64,000 nt of DNA. Source: Chryseobacterium wanjuense (lineage in GTDB: Bacteria; Bacteroidota; Bacteroidia; Flavobacteriales; Weeksellaceae). Under the pieces are notes generated by a model. That model was not told the origin of the DNA and did not search any database. It saw nothing but the letters and a program-made list of their open reading frames with translations. The position numbers and the translations under genes are program-made. Shown here one piece after another: positions 42,619 to 51,221 of this stretch. The DNA lies in assembly GCF_900111495.1 (NCBI RefSeq), contig NZ_FOIU01000003.1, forward strand, positions 62,001 through 126,000. Reading direction: 5' to 3'. Within the stretch, counting starts at the first letter, position 1, and each line of letters starts with the position of its first letter.

Positions 42619-42751
42619 AATTTAAAATTTTATTACCTATCAAATGTATTAATCTCCTCATAAGATTATTATGAGTGAAATCATATCGTATGAATTAAAT
42701 CGCTGAAAATCAAAAGAAAATAGGTATTAAAAATCTGTTATTGTGCTATTT

Positions 42752-43414
42752 TTAATGTGCAAAATGATGAAACAAAGCAATAAAAATAAAACATGAAGGA
42801 ACCACAATCGCAAAATATCTCCCGAATTGTGCTAAGGCTCTCGCATACCGGTTATTAAAGCCCACCGACTGCATCGATGAGTAGAAACCGTGCCACAAAT
42901 GAAATCCCAACAATACAAAAGCACAGCAATACAAAAACGTACGAACCGGGCTTTGAAATTTGTGCACCAGCTCTTCATAATAGCGTGTTTCGTTCGGAAC
43001 ATTCATTTCAATAAATTTGTAATTCAGTTCCTGAAACCAGAAATCATACCAGTGTAGGCAGAAGTAAGAAAGAATCACGGCACCGGAAATAATCATATTC
43101 CTCGAGCTCCATGAGCTGTTGGCGGAACTGGCATTGCGGGCGTAGCCAACAGGTCTTGCCTTACGGTTTTGAATTTCCAGGATAAATCCCATCACAAAAT
43201 GAAAAACCAACCCGAAAATAAGTATCGGCTGACCGATATATTGTACCAGCCAATTGTACCCCATAAAATGAGAAATCTGGTTAAAAAGATCTCCGCTGAT
43301 CACCGAAGTAAAATTCAGTGAAACATGAAGCATGAGAAAACTGATGAGAAAAATGCCGGAAAGTCCCATTGCAACCTTTCTTATGATCGATGAATTTAGA
43401 ATTTGAGCTGCCAT
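42752..43414 (-). CDS. sdhC: Succinate dehydrogenase cytochrome b subunit, without neighbouring sdhAB
   Basis: 220 residues with five membrane helices (MGLSGIFLISFLMLHVSLNF; YIGQPILIFGLVFHFVMGFI; MIISGAVILSYFCLHWYDFW; TFLYCCAFVLLGFHLWHGFY; YFAIVVPSCFIFIALFHHF). Histidines in helices 1, 2, 3 and 4 are placed as in the di-heme cytochrome b of Bacteroidetes succinate:menaquinone reductase. It anchors the flavoprotein and iron-sulfur subunits in the inner membrane. Those genes normally follow at once, but here the next gene is the unrelated 42010 protein. I infer a displaced or second copy. Confidence 0.85.
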   Translation of the reverse strand: MAAQILNSSIIRKVAMGLSGIFLISFLMLHVSLNFTSVISGDLFNQISHFMGYNWLVQYIGQPILIFGLVFHFVMGFILEIQNRKARPVGYARNASSANSSWSSRNMIISGAVILSYFCLHWYDFWFQELNYKFIEMNVPNETRYYEELVHKFQSPVRTFLYCCAFVLLGFHLWHGFYSSMQSVGFNNRYARALAQFGRYFAIVVPSCFIFIALFHHFAH

Positions 43415-43510
43415 ATTACTCTGATTGTTAGTCTTTTTAAAGTTACTAAGATTTTTTGATCTCAGTTATATGACAATCCAATTTCTGATATTGGACAAGT
43501 TTTTGAAAAT

Positions 43511-43972
43511 TTATTTTTTATTAAACCTTTCTTCAAGAACTTTATACCGGTAGTTGAAAATATTTTCCAGCTTTTTCTTTACTAAAACAGAATGGGCAAT
43601 TTCACCCAGAAACCCGAAAGGCAATTCGTAATCCACCGTATCTTTCATTAAAACACCATTTTCATTTTCAATAAACTCATGATGATGATGCCAAAGTTTA
43701 TACGGCCCTTTCTTTTGAAAATCGGTAAAGCTTTTCTGAAAATCTACCTGGATAATTTCCGTCTGCCATTTCATTTTAATTCCGAACAAAGGTGAAACAT
43801 AATAATCGATGGTCATTCCTTCATAAATTTCGTCGTTGTCAAAATGCGTTAAAACAATGAAGTTCATGTCTTTCGGAGTGATTTCGGAAAGATTGTTTGC
43901 GGAAGAAAAAAACTTCCATGCAGTTTGTATGTCGCAGTTTAACTGTTGCTCGCGATAAAACTGATGTTTCAT
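43511..43972 (-). CDS. SRPBCC-fold protein (START/CoxG-like)
   Basis: 153 residues. Start KHQFYREQQLNCDIQTAWKF with the DxxxxWxFF pattern, then NLSEITPKDMNFIVLT and a His-rich turn KLWHHHHEFIE, and the final long helix HSVLVKKKLENIFNYRYKVL. This is the small lipid-binding-like SRPBCC family that in Flavobacteriia often accompanies envelope genes. Ligand unknown. It is the last gene of a three-gene set, 12 bases after the L,D-transpeptidase-like gene. Confidence 0.82.
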   Translation of the reverse strand: MKHQFYREQQLNCDIQTAWKFFSSANNLSEITPKDMNFIVLTHFDNDEIYEGMTIDYYVSPLFGIKMKWQTEIIQVDFQKSFTDFQKKGPYKLWHHHHEFIENENGVLMKDTVDYELPFGFLGEIAHSVLVKKKLENIFNYRYKVLEERFNKK

Positions 43973-43984
43973 TTTTCTTTAATT

Positions 43985-44635
43985 TTAATCATAAATCCAC
44001 ATCAAAACAGGTTTTTTAGAATTCTGAAGCATTGGATCAATTTCCCTCATGGCATTATTGGAAATCGTGGGACAACCCCAGCCCTCGGGAGAACCTTCAG
44101 GGAAAACATCATCATCACTCATTAAATTCCAGGAATGAAAAACGATGAATCTTTTCAATGCATTGCTATTGGTTTTTTCAAGACCGTGCATTAAATATTT
44201 TACATTAATTCCCCAATCGCTGTATCCTCTGCCCTCAAGTTTGTACTTGCCCAAAGATGAAAGATGACTTCCGTCTTCATTGCTGAATTCAGGATCGTTT
44301 TTGGATCCATCGCTGCTCCAGGGATTTGCTCCGCAGCCGTGACCAACCAGATATTTCTTTGAAACAGAATTATTTTTAAAATCCCAGATCAGCAATCTCT
44401 TTACTCCCGAATGAACACTCATATCAATCAGAATGCAAAAATCTGTATTAAAACCTTTTGACAGGCAGAATTTTAAAGCTTCTCCGGCCTTAGATTTTGC
44501 TTTGTTGACATTAATTTCAGGTTTCTTTTCAATCTTTACAACTTCATGATTATACTCTGTTTTGATGGTATCATTCTTTTCCGATTTACATGAAAACAAA
44601 AACAGAAATACAAAAATTAGACTAAAAATTTTCAA
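43985..44635 (-). CDS. Murein L,D-transpeptidase-catalytic-domain lipoprotein
   Basis: 216 residues, starting at TTG 44635: the signal MKIFSLIFVFLFLFSCKSEK begins exactly there and no ATG fits. The C-terminal domain matches the L,D-transpeptidase catalytic family (PF13645 type): FCILIDMSVHSGVKRLLIWD, KYLVGHGCGANPWSS, FIVFHSW and the catalytic SPEGWGCPTIS (Cys and upstream His visible). Expected role: remodelling of peptidoglycan crosslinks, or attaching proteins, from an inner- or outer-membrane lipoprotein anchor. It lies 6 bases after the TIGR02117 gene. Confidence 0.85.
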   Translation of the reverse strand: MKIFSLIFVFLFLFSCKSEKNDTIKTEYNHEVVKIEKKPEINVNKAKSKAGEALKFCLSKGFNTDFCILIDMSVHSGVKRLLIWDFKNNSVSKKYLVGHGCGANPWSSDGSKNDPEFSNEDGSHLSSLGKYKLEGRGYSDWGINVKYLMHGLEKTNSNALKRFIVFHSWNLMSDDDVFPEGSPEGWGCPTISNNAMREIDPMLQNSKKPVLMWIYD

Positions 44636-44641
44636 CGGATT

Positions 44642-45325
44642 TTATTTGTAATGTAAAAATATACCGGAATCTGTAGGCGTCCACAATGCAGCTTTTTGTC
44701 CCGCAGCTTTCAGGGCGTCGTTTGCCCAGGTGTTGCAGGTATCGAGAAAACTGTATTTTCCTTTGGCATCGTAGAAAGCATCATTATCGCTGTAGACCGC
44801 ATTGGTAGGAATCAAAACGAAGTTGCCCTTTTCATCCCGGTCGAATTTATTTTCAATAAATTGTACCAGTTTCTGGTATTGATCTCTGCTGATCATGATT
44901 TTCTTACAGTCGCTACCCTCCTTCATTTCTTTATAATATGTGCAGTGCATCGCCGATTCACTCAACCAGAATGCCGCTTTAAAAGCCGTAGAAAATTTCA
45001 GATCTGCCCAGGTCGGTGTATCAAGATAGAAGCCTTTATCGCCCCATCCGATCCCGACATAGCTGTAATCTGTTTGTTTTGATTTTGTATTATTAAAAGG
45101 GATTTTTGCAGTCCAGTCTTGCAAATCGTTTTTTACAGGCATCACAATATCAGTATGAACCCCGTTTGTATAAATATAAATCGGGACTTCTTTTTTCTGT
45201 CCGTCATCCTTCGCCGACACTTCTATAAAGGGCAATAAGTATCCCAGAGCGGCATATAAAATAACAATTCCAACGACAATTCCTAAAACTTTTAAAATGA
45301 GAAACAGCATTTTTTTCGCAGTCAT
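44642..45325 (-). CDS. TIGR02117 family (DUF2459) protein
   Basis: 227 residues. N-terminal membrane helix (LGIVVGIVILYAALGYLLPF), then the periplasmic domain IYIYTNGVHTDIVMPVKN, YVGIGWGDKGFYLDTPTWAD, AFWLSESAMHCTYYKEMKEG and LDTCNTWANDALKAAGQKAA. The conserved NGVHTD, CNTW and D residues suggest a cysteine-hydrolase-like fold, but function is not established. It leads the set TIGR02117, L,D-transpeptidase, SRPBCC, which points to cell-wall work. Confidence 0.88.
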   Translation of the reverse strand: MTAKKMLFLILKVLGIVVGIVILYAALGYLLPFIEVSAKDDGQKKEVPIYIYTNGVHTDIVMPVKNDLQDWTAKIPFNNTKSKQTDYSYVGIGWGDKGFYLDTPTWADLKFSTAFKAAFWLSESAMHCTYYKEMKEGSDCKKIMISRDQYQKLVQFIENKFDRDEKGNFVLIPTNAVYSDNDAFYDAKGKYSFLDTCNTWANDALKAAGQKAALWTPTDSGIFLHYK

Positions 45326-45686
45326 GTTTTAATTCAGATTAATAAAATTTAATTTATAATTTTTCGTAAAAGTATTTGTTTTAATCGAAATTTTCGCTAA
45401 ATTTAAGTACGAAATATTCACAAATATGCACAAAAACACGAAATCAAACAAAAGATTTAAAATAAGAGTAAAAGTAGCTCCAAAAAGAATACAAAAAAAA
45501 CGTTGATTTTCGGTGAGATTTGATCTCCTGAAAGTCAATTTTTCTTTTTAGAAAAAGCTTTTTCAAAGATTCTTATGCAAAAAATCTTTACCTCCTTAAA
45601 GCAAGAAATTTAAGGAATGGTCGATTAACCGCTTTATTTTGGAACATTAAAAATTCCAAACGAGGATTTATCACCAAAAAAATCAA

Positions 45687-46631
45687 CTAATTCTTATCCG
45701 AAGACCCTCCCAAAAATTCAATATTACGCTTTAATCCGGCAAATTTGGTTCTCTTTACGGGCGATTTTCTGAAAATTTCCGAGAACAATTCCTGGGTAAG
45801 TTCCTTCCATTCTCCTTTTTTGAAATTTTTAAGCGCTTCATTCGGTGCAAATCTGCTTTGAAGATTAGGCACTGAAAACCGATTCCACGGGCAAACATCC
45901 TGACAGACATCGCACCCAAACATCCAGTCGTCCATTTTATCTTTGAAATAATCGGGAATTTCGTTTTTTAATTCAATCGTTGCATAAGAAATACATTTGC
46001 TTCCGTCGATGATTTTATCTGAAACAATCGCGTCGGTGGGACAAGCGTCGATACATTTTCTACAGGTTCCGCAATGGTCGGTCGTTTCATGGTCTGGAAT
46101 AAGCTCCAAATCGCAGATGATTTCCGCCAGAAAATAAAATGAACCGTTTTGTTTTGTAATTAAATTAGCATTTTTTCCAACCCACCCGATTCCGGATTTT
46201 TTGGCCCAGCTTCGTTCCATCACCGGCGCAGAATCTACAAAAACACGAAATCCGAAAGCTCCGATTTCTTCCTGAAGCTCGGCAATCATTTCGCGGAGAA
46301 TTTCTTTAATCACTTCATGATAATCTTCTGCATAAGCATATTTTGAAATCTTAAAATTCTCTAATGCTGAAATTTTTTCTTTCGGGAAATAATTATAAGA
46401 AAGCGAAATCACCGATTTTGAACCTTCTACCAACAATCTTGGATCGAGTCTTTTATCAAAATGATTTTCCATGTATTTCATTTCACCATGAAAATTATTC
46501 TTCAGCCAGGTTTCCAAATGTCGAGCATCATCTTCCAAAAAATCTGCTTTGGAGATACCACAACTTTGGAACCCAAAACTTTTTGCTTTGGACTTTATTA
46601 ATTGAGAATATTTTTCAGCGTTTGAATTCAT
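45687..46631 (-). CDS. queG: Epoxyqueuosine reductase QueG
   Basis: 314 residues. QueG reduces epoxyqueuosine to queuosine in tRNA, the last step of the modification, using cobalamin and two 4Fe-4S clusters. Visible: N-terminal [25 protein letters not shown]-like [38 protein letters not shown] and both cluster motifs [12 protein letters not shown] and [13 protein letters not shown]. Length is typical. The promoter overlaps that of the divergent rhodanese gene, leaving a very short leader. Confidence 0.95.
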   Translation of the reverse strand: MNSNAEKYSQLIKSKAKSFGFQSCGISKADFLEDDARHLETWLKNNFHGEMKYMENHFDKRLDPRLLVEGSKSVISLSYNYFPKEKISALENFKISKYAYAEDYHEVIKEILREMIAELQEEIGAFGFRVFVDSAPVMERSWAKKSGIGWVGKNANLITKQNGSFYFLAEIICDLELIPDHETTDHCGTCRKCIDACPTDAIVSDKIIDGSKCISYATIELKNEIPDYFKDKMDDWMFGCDVCQDVCPWNRFSVPNLQSRFAPNEALKNFKKGEWKELTQELFSEIFRKSPVKRTKFAGLKRNIEFLGGSSDKN

Positions 46632-46644
46632 GATTTTTACATTG

Positions 46645-46652
46645 CAAAACTA
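46645..46652 (-). promoter_or_regulatory. -7 promoter element TAGTTTTG for queG (minus strand)
   Basis: CAAAACTA on the plus strand reads TAGTTTTG on the minus strand, 13 bases upstream of the queG ATG, so the mRNA leader should be only a few bases long. Confidence 0.45.
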
Positions 46653-46663
46653 AGATTATTTTA

Positions 46664-46671
46664 TAAATTTG
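46664..46671 (+). promoter_or_regulatory. -7 promoter element TAAATTTG for the rhodanese gene
   Basis: Exact TANNTTTG match 83 bases before the ATG at 46755 and only 11 bases from the divergent queG element. Confidence 0.45.
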
Positions 46672-46754
46672 TTTGGGCTTTGAATGATCGAATTGCTGTA
46701 TGGCTGTTTTTGATGGTTCAAATCTAGTTTTTAACTCTTAAATATTAATATATT

Positions 46755-47054
46755 ATGTCTTTATCAGAAGTTTTAAAATCAGGAAACTATGAATTAATCG
46801 ACGTTCGCGAGCCAATGGAGCTTGAAATGGACGGAAATATAGAAGGTGCGAAAAATATTCCATTGGGTGAAGTAGAGAACAGACAAGATGAGATTCTTTC
46901 TATCGAAAAACCTGTTGTGATCTTCTGCAGAAGCGGAAACAGAAGCGGAAAAGCACTGGAATATCTTAATTCTCAAGGTTTGAAGGACGGCTACAATGGC
47001 GGAGGCTGGGCTGAACTGAAAGCTACGATCGAAGCAAATCAAGGAACTTTTTAA
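46755..47054 (+). CDS. Single-domain rhodanese sulfurtransferase
   Basis: 99 residues. Rhodanese fold start YELIDVREPMELEMDGNIEG then AKNIPLGEV, with the active-site loop CRSGNRSG (Cys in place) and the terminal GYNGGGWAELKA. No signal peptide, so cytoplasmic. It could supply sulfane sulfur for thiolation reactions. It precedes the HD-domain gene by 31 bases in the same direction and may share its promoter. Confidence 0.9.
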   Translation: MSLSEVLKSGNYELIDVREPMELEMDGNIEGAKNIPLGEVENRQDEILSIEKPVVIFCRSGNRSGKALEYLNSQGLKDGYNGGGWAELKATIEANQGTF

Positions 47055-47085
47055 AGTTCCTTTTTTTATTTTTAAAATTTTATTG

Positions 47086-47703
47086 ATGGAATTAAAAGAA
47101 ATATTTTCACAAAACTGTTTATTATTCACTAAAGATCAACATCTTATTGAAAATTTATGGTCTGAAATCGAACAAAAATATTCTGAAAAAAGCAGATATT
47201 ATCACAACCTTGAGCATCTGGAAAATATGTTTTCTGAGCTTGATGCCGTGAAAGACAGACTTGAAAATTATTCTTTTATTTCGTTTTCTGTCTTTTATCA
47301 TGATGTGATTTATGATGCGAGTTCAAAATCCAATGAAGAGAAAAGTGCCGAGTTTGCGAAAATCCGACTTGAAAAATTACATGTAGATTCTGAATCCGTT
47401 AAAAAAATTTCAGAACAGATCATTGCTACAAAAACCCATCAGAAATCTGAGGATAATGATACCAACTATCTTCTGGATGCCGACCTTTCTATCCTAGGGA
47501 AAGATTTGAAAACTTATATGGATTATACGAAGAAAATCAGAAAAGAATATGCTATTTATCCCGACATATTTTATAAACCGGGAAGAAAGAACGTTTTACA
47601 GTATTTTCTTAAATTGAAAAATATTTTTAAAACTGAATACTTTCACGAAAAATATGAAGTCCGGGCAAGAGCGAATATTTTGTTTGAGATTGAGAGTTTG
47701 TAA
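47086..47703 (+). CDS. Predicted metal-dependent HD-superfamily phosphohydrolase
   Basis: 205 residues from ATG 47086 (a TTG one codon earlier is less likely). Visible: RYYHNLEHLENMFSELDAVK, SVFYHDVIYDASSKSNEEKS and LLDADLSILGK, with HN-H, HD and D residues arranged as in the HD family that includes proteins annotated as NMDA-receptor-like in error. Expected to bind two metals and hydrolyse a phosphorylated small molecule; substrate unknown. Confidence 0.82.
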   Translation: MELKEIFSQNCLLFTKDQHLIENLWSEIEQKYSEKSRYYHNLEHLENMFSELDAVKDRLENYSFISFSVFYHDVIYDASSKSNEEKSAEFAKIRLEKLHVDSESVKKISEQIIATKTHQKSEDNDTNYLLDADLSILGKDLKTYMDYTKKIRKEYAIYPDIFYKPGRKNVLQYFLKLKNIFKTEYFHEKYEVRARANILFEIESL

Positions 47704-47716
47704 AAGGTTTATGTTT

Positions 47717-47765
47717 TGGCTAAAGCCCCATTATTGCTGAAAAATTAGGCGGGCTAAAGCCCGCT
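47717..47765. repeat. GGGCTAAAGCCC-type intergenic repeat
   Basis: Two palindromes, TTGGCTAAAGCCCC and GGCGGGCTAAAGCCCGC, are separated by about 22 bases between convergent genes. Followed by a short CCACCCCTCC-rich stretch (47836-47868). Repeats of this style are scattered through Chryseobacterium intergenic DNA and can act as bidirectional terminators. Confidence 0.5.
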
Positions 47766-47898
47766 CTTATTGATGTTTTGAGTTTTTTTATGTTCTTAAA
47801 GTCTATTTTTATTTGACCACCCCGTCAAAAATTCTTTGAATTTTTGCCACCCCTCCAGAGGAGGGGAATTTATGACGCGCTAAAAATTCACGATTGAC

Positions 47899-48678
47899 TT
47901 ATTGACTATTTACTATTCTGTTGATAAACTCAGCTGATTTTCCCAAAACAACTTCCGGGACTTCCTTGTGTGGCGTATGTCCCACGTTTGGAATGATAAA
48001 CTTTTCCGCACTTCCGCTGACCTGTGAAATTGTTTTTTCAACCTGATTCAAAGTGCCGTATTCATCATTTTCTCCTTGAATAAATAAGAGTGGAGCTTTA
48101 CTATTTTTTAACATAGATTCAATATTCCAGCTTCGGAAACGGTCGCTGAGCCAGATTTCGGTCCATGCTTTTACCATCATATCCACCTTATCTCCGTGAT
48201 ATTTTTGCAAACGTTCCGGAAGACTCGTTGTTTTATAGGCTTCAAAAGCATCAGAAACACCTTTTACCGTCACGTCTTCCACAAAGATATGCCCAGCTTC
48301 ACAAATGACAGCTTTTGTCTTTTCCGGGTACTTAGAAGCCGAAATCAAAGCAATGGTTCCGCCATCGCTGTGACCGAAAAGAATCATTTCTTTTATCTCT
48401 AATTCATCGAGCAAATCATTCAGCAGGTCGGCTTCCGTTTCCATATAATCATTGTCTCTTTCGTAAGTAGGCATCGGGGAAGATTTCCCATAACCCAAGC
48501 GATCATAAACCAGTATATTGCATTGGGTTGCTTCACTTAATTTTTCAGGAAAATCCCTCCAAAGCTGTGTGCAACCCAGAGAATCATGTAAAAAGACAAT
48601 TGTTGGTTTATTTTTAAATGAATTCGAGTATTCTATATAAAGTTTTTTACCATTTACATCGATAATCCTTCCTTCCAT
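47899..48678 (-). CDS. Alpha/beta-hydrolase
   Basis: 259 residues. Classic alpha/beta-hydrolase: oxyanion motif VFLHDSLGCTQLW, LVYDRLGYGKS, nucleophile elbow GHSDGG (Ser), an acid in QGENDEYG and catalytic His in VGHTPHKE. No signal peptide, cytoplasmic. Substrate not deducible. It follows the nitronate monooxygenase gene by 15 bases, so the two are probably co-transcribed. Confidence 0.88.
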   Translation of the reverse strand: MEGRIIDVNGKKLYIEYSNSFKNKPTIVFLHDSLGCTQLWRDFPEKLSEATQCNILVYDRLGYGKSSPMPTYERDNDYMETEADLLNDLLDELEIKEMILFGHSDGGTIALISASKYPEKTKAVICEAGHIFVEDVTVKGVSDAFEAYKTTSLPERLQKYHGDKVDMMVKAWTEIWLSDRFRSWNIESMLKNSKAPLLFIQGENDEYGTLNQVEKTISQVSGSAEKFIIPNVGHTPHKEVPEVVLGKSAEFINRIVNSQ

Positions 48679-48693
48679 TAATTTTAACTTTAA

Positions 48694-49683
48694 TTAAAAA
48701 ACAGGCATTTTGGCGTCTTCAAATTCCTGTAATAAATTTCTGAAAACCGTTTCCACAGGAAGCACTTCATCAATCAAAGCTGAAACCTGGCCGATTTCCA
48801 GTTCACCTTCTTCCATATCGCCTTCAAACATTCCGCGTTTTGCCCTTGCTCTTCCTAAAGATGCGATCAGTGATTCTTTATTTCTACCGATATTATAAAT
48901 CTCTTCCAGCTCATTAAAGAACTTATTTTTAACCATTCTTACCGGAGCTAATTCCTTCAATGTCAAATGAGTATCACCCTCCTGAAGTTCTGTAATTTTC
49001 TTTTTCCAGTTGTCATGAGCACTGGCTTCAACGGTAGCGGCAAAACGGGATCCGATCTGAACTCCGTCTGCGCCGAGAATCATGGCTGCTTTCATCTGGG
49101 ATCCTAAGGCAATTCCGCCGGCTGCAATCAAAGGTTTTGAGATATGTTTTTTTACATTGGGAATCAGGCAGAAAGTGGTCGTTTCATCCCTCCCGTTGTG
49201 GCCTCCTGCTTCGAAACCTTCTGCAACTACGGCATCGACACCCGCGTCTTCACACTTCATGGCAAATTTTGTAGATGAAACCACGTGCGCCACCTTCAAT
49301 CCTTCTTTTTGTAAAGTTTCTGTATAAGTTTTCGGGTTTCCGGCAGATGTGAAAACAATTTTCACCCCTTCCTCCAAAATGATCTGAATAACTTCATCCA
49401 GATTCGGGTAAAGCATAGGAACATTCACCCCAAAAGGTTTGTCCGTCGCCTGTTTACATTTTTGAATATTTTCCCTTAAAATATCAGGATACATGCTTCC
49501 AGCACCGATCAACCCTAATCCTCCGCAATTGGAAACCGCCGAAGCCAGCCTCCATCCGGAATGCCAGATCATTCCTGCCTGGATGACCGGATATTTAATT
49601 GAGAAAAGTTCTGTGATTCTATTTTGCTGTGACTGCATTTCCTGAAGCTTCTTTGCTGTATTAAAATCTATAAAATTACCCAT
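48694..49683 (-). CDS. Nitronate monooxygenase (2-nitropropane dioxygenase/FabK-like)
   Basis: 329 residues. FMN-dependent TIM barrel: start YPVIQAGMIWHSGWRLASAV, GVNVPMLYP, AVVAEGFEAGGHNGRDE (the conserved His of the active site), IAAGGIALGSQMKAAMILGA and DGVQIGSRFAAT for FMN phosphate binding. It oxidises alkyl nitronates such as propionate 3-nitronate in the better-known members; some relatives are FabK enoyl-ACP reductases, so the exact activity is uncertain. First of a two-gene unit with the hydrolase. Confidence 0.85.
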   Translation of the reverse strand: MGNFIDFNTAKKLQEMQSQQNRITELFSIKYPVIQAGMIWHSGWRLASAVSNCGGLGLIGAGSMYPDILRENIQKCKQATDKPFGVNVPMLYPNLDEVIQIILEEGVKIVFTSAGNPKTYTETLQKEGLKVAHVVSSTKFAMKCEDAGVDAVVAEGFEAGGHNGRDETTTFCLIPNVKKHISKPLIAAGGIALGSQMKAAMILGADGVQIGSRFAATVEASAHDNWKKKITELQEGDTHLTLKELAPVRMVKNKFFNELEEIYNIGRNKESLIASLGRARAKRGMFEGDMEEGELEIGQVSALIDEVLPVETVFRNLLQEFEDAKMPVF

Positions 49684-49732
49684 GCTGTAAAAATACTAAA
49701 AACAAAGATTCCATAAGAGTTTTGAACATAAA

Positions 49733-49757
49733 AAAACCTCCAGAAATTCTGAAGGTT
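49733..49757 (-). terminator. Terminator after the SurA-like PPIase gene
   Basis: AAAACCTCCAGA and TCTGAAGGTTT fold back on each other just past the stop codon, with a T run on the minus strand. Confidence 0.75.
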
Positions 49758-49763
49758 TGTCAT

Positions 49764-51134
49764 TTATTTTTTAATTGAATCTTTTTTCCAGCTTCCTTTA
49801 AAGTTGCAGGAATCGTAACGGCCATCAATAGAAATAAACGTGGTCGGAAGTTTTGAATTGACAAATTTTTCAACCATTTCATTTCGTTTTTTATTGAGCG
49901 CCATCTGCTTGATTCTGTCGTAATCTGTTTCCAAAGTAATCTGGTGTGCAGGAATTACGTCCTCAATTTTTACGATTTTTACCACTTTTCTCTTTCTTTC
50001 ATCTTCATCGTCAAAAGCTGTGGTAATGTCTCCTTTGTTCAAACCAGCCAATTCGTAGCTGATGGTTCCGGGAACAGATTCTCTTTCAATCTTGTTAGAA
50101 CCGTCTGAGCCGGCAATTACCCCTGCGTTGAACTTCGTTCTTTTGTCGTCAGAATATCTGAATGCAGCATCTTTAAAAGTAATTTTACCATTACTGATTA
50201 AAGTTCTGATACTGTCTAATTTATTTTTTGCCGTTTTGATCTCTTCATCCGTAGGCGTCGCCATTAAAAGAATATGTCTTGCGTCATAGATCTTTCCTGA
50301 TCTTTTCACCAACTGAATGATGTGGTAACCAAATTCTGACTCGACAGGATCTGAAATTTCACCTTCCTGAAGGTTCAGAGCGGCAGCCTCGAAAGGTTTT
50401 ACCATTTGTCCTTTAGAAATATTTTTCATCAAACCACCATTTGAAGCCGAACCTGGATCTTCAGAATAGATTCTTGCCTGGCTTTCAAAAGTTTCTCCTC
50501 CTTCGATATCTTTCTTGATTTTTTTAAGCCTGTTGATCAAATCCTGCTTATGAGCTTCCGTAAGCTTAGGATACATCATAATCTGAGATAATGAAACCTC
50601 ATCTTTAATCTCTGGCAGCTGTGCTTTGTATGTATTGTAAAAATCGGTTACTTCGTTAGGAGTAACGTCTGCTTTTTCAGTAACTCTCTGGTATTTTGCC
50701 TGTCCGTAATATGTATCTGTATCGATCTTTTCGATAGCATTTTTCATTTCGTAACCGTTTCTGAACTTATATGCAGCCAACATCGTTTTTTCGTCAGGGA
50801 ACTGAGAAAGCAACTGCTGATATTTTGCGTTAGCCTGCTCTTTGATCGCAGCAGAACGGTTTTCAATTAAAGTATCTTTTTTCGCTTCGTATACCAGAAG
50901 TTTGTTATTCAGAAGGTTTTCCAAAAACTCACACTTATCGATATTAGAAGCTCCCTGCTGTTTTGCATAATTCATCTGCTCATTCACATCAGATTCCAAA
51001 ACGATTTCATCACCGATTACAGCAGCAATACCATCCACTAATTCTCCCTGTTTTAGCTGAGCTTTCACCATATTTGTCGCGAACAACATGATGAAAATTC
51101 CAAAAAGAAAAGTGATCTTAAGTTTATTTGTCAT
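49764..51134 (-). CDS. SurA-like periplasmic peptidyl-prolyl isomerase
   Basis: 456 residues. Signal peptide ends MVKAQ. N-terminal SurA-type chaperone segment GIAAVIGDEIVLESDVNEQM, a helical region to about 170, then two PpiC parvulin domains: SLSQIMMYPKLTEAHKQDLI with GGLMKNISKGQMVKPFEAAA and FGYHIIQLVKR, and DARHILLMATPTDEEIKTAK with FNAGVIAG. Expected role: folding of outer-membrane proteins in the periplasm. A TAAATTTG -7 element lies upstream and a terminator downstream, so it is a single-gene unit. Confidence 0.9.
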   Translation of the reverse strand: MTNKLKITFLFGIFIMLFATNMVKAQLKQGELVDGIAAVIGDEIVLESDVNEQMNYAKQQGASNIDKCEFLENLLNNKLLVYEAKKDTLIENRSAAIKEQANAKYQQLLSQFPDEKTMLAAYKFRNGYEMKNAIEKIDTDTYYGQAKYQRVTEKADVTPNEVTDFYNTYKAQLPEIKDEVSLSQIMMYPKLTEAHKQDLINRLKKIKKDIEGGETFESQARIYSEDPGSASNGGLMKNISKGQMVKPFEAAALNLQEGEISDPVESEFGYHIIQLVKRSGKIYDARHILLMATPTDEEIKTAKNKLDSIRTLISNGKITFKDAAFRYSDDKRTKFNAGVIAGSDGSNKIERESVPGTISYELAGLNKGDITTAFDDEDERKRKVVKIVKIEDVIPAHQITLETDYDRIKQMALNKKRNEMVEKFVNSKLPTTFISIDGRYDSCNFKGSWKKDSIKK

Positions 51135-51155
51135 TTTACTATTTTAAACAAGTTG

Positions 51156-51163
51156 CAAATTTA
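51156..51163 (-). promoter_or_regulatory. -7 promoter element TAAATTTG (minus strand)
   Basis: CAAATTTA on the plus strand; exact TANNTTTG on the minus strand, 22 bases upstream of the PPIase ATG. Confidence 0.45.
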
Positions 51164-51221
51164 GAATTCTTAATGAATTACACTAAATTTTTTATTATAA
51201 ATATTTCTTAAAAAGACGTAT

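Noticed and set aside
45329..45538. 69-codon minus-strand open frame upstream of the TIGR02117 gene
   Set aside because: Very A+T-rich, starts within promoter-like DNA, with no recognisable motif; more likely chance.
47836..47868. CCACCCC...CCTCC stretch as a CRISPR or regulatory element
   Set aside because: No regular repeat-spacer pattern; common flavobacterial intergenic repeat sequence.
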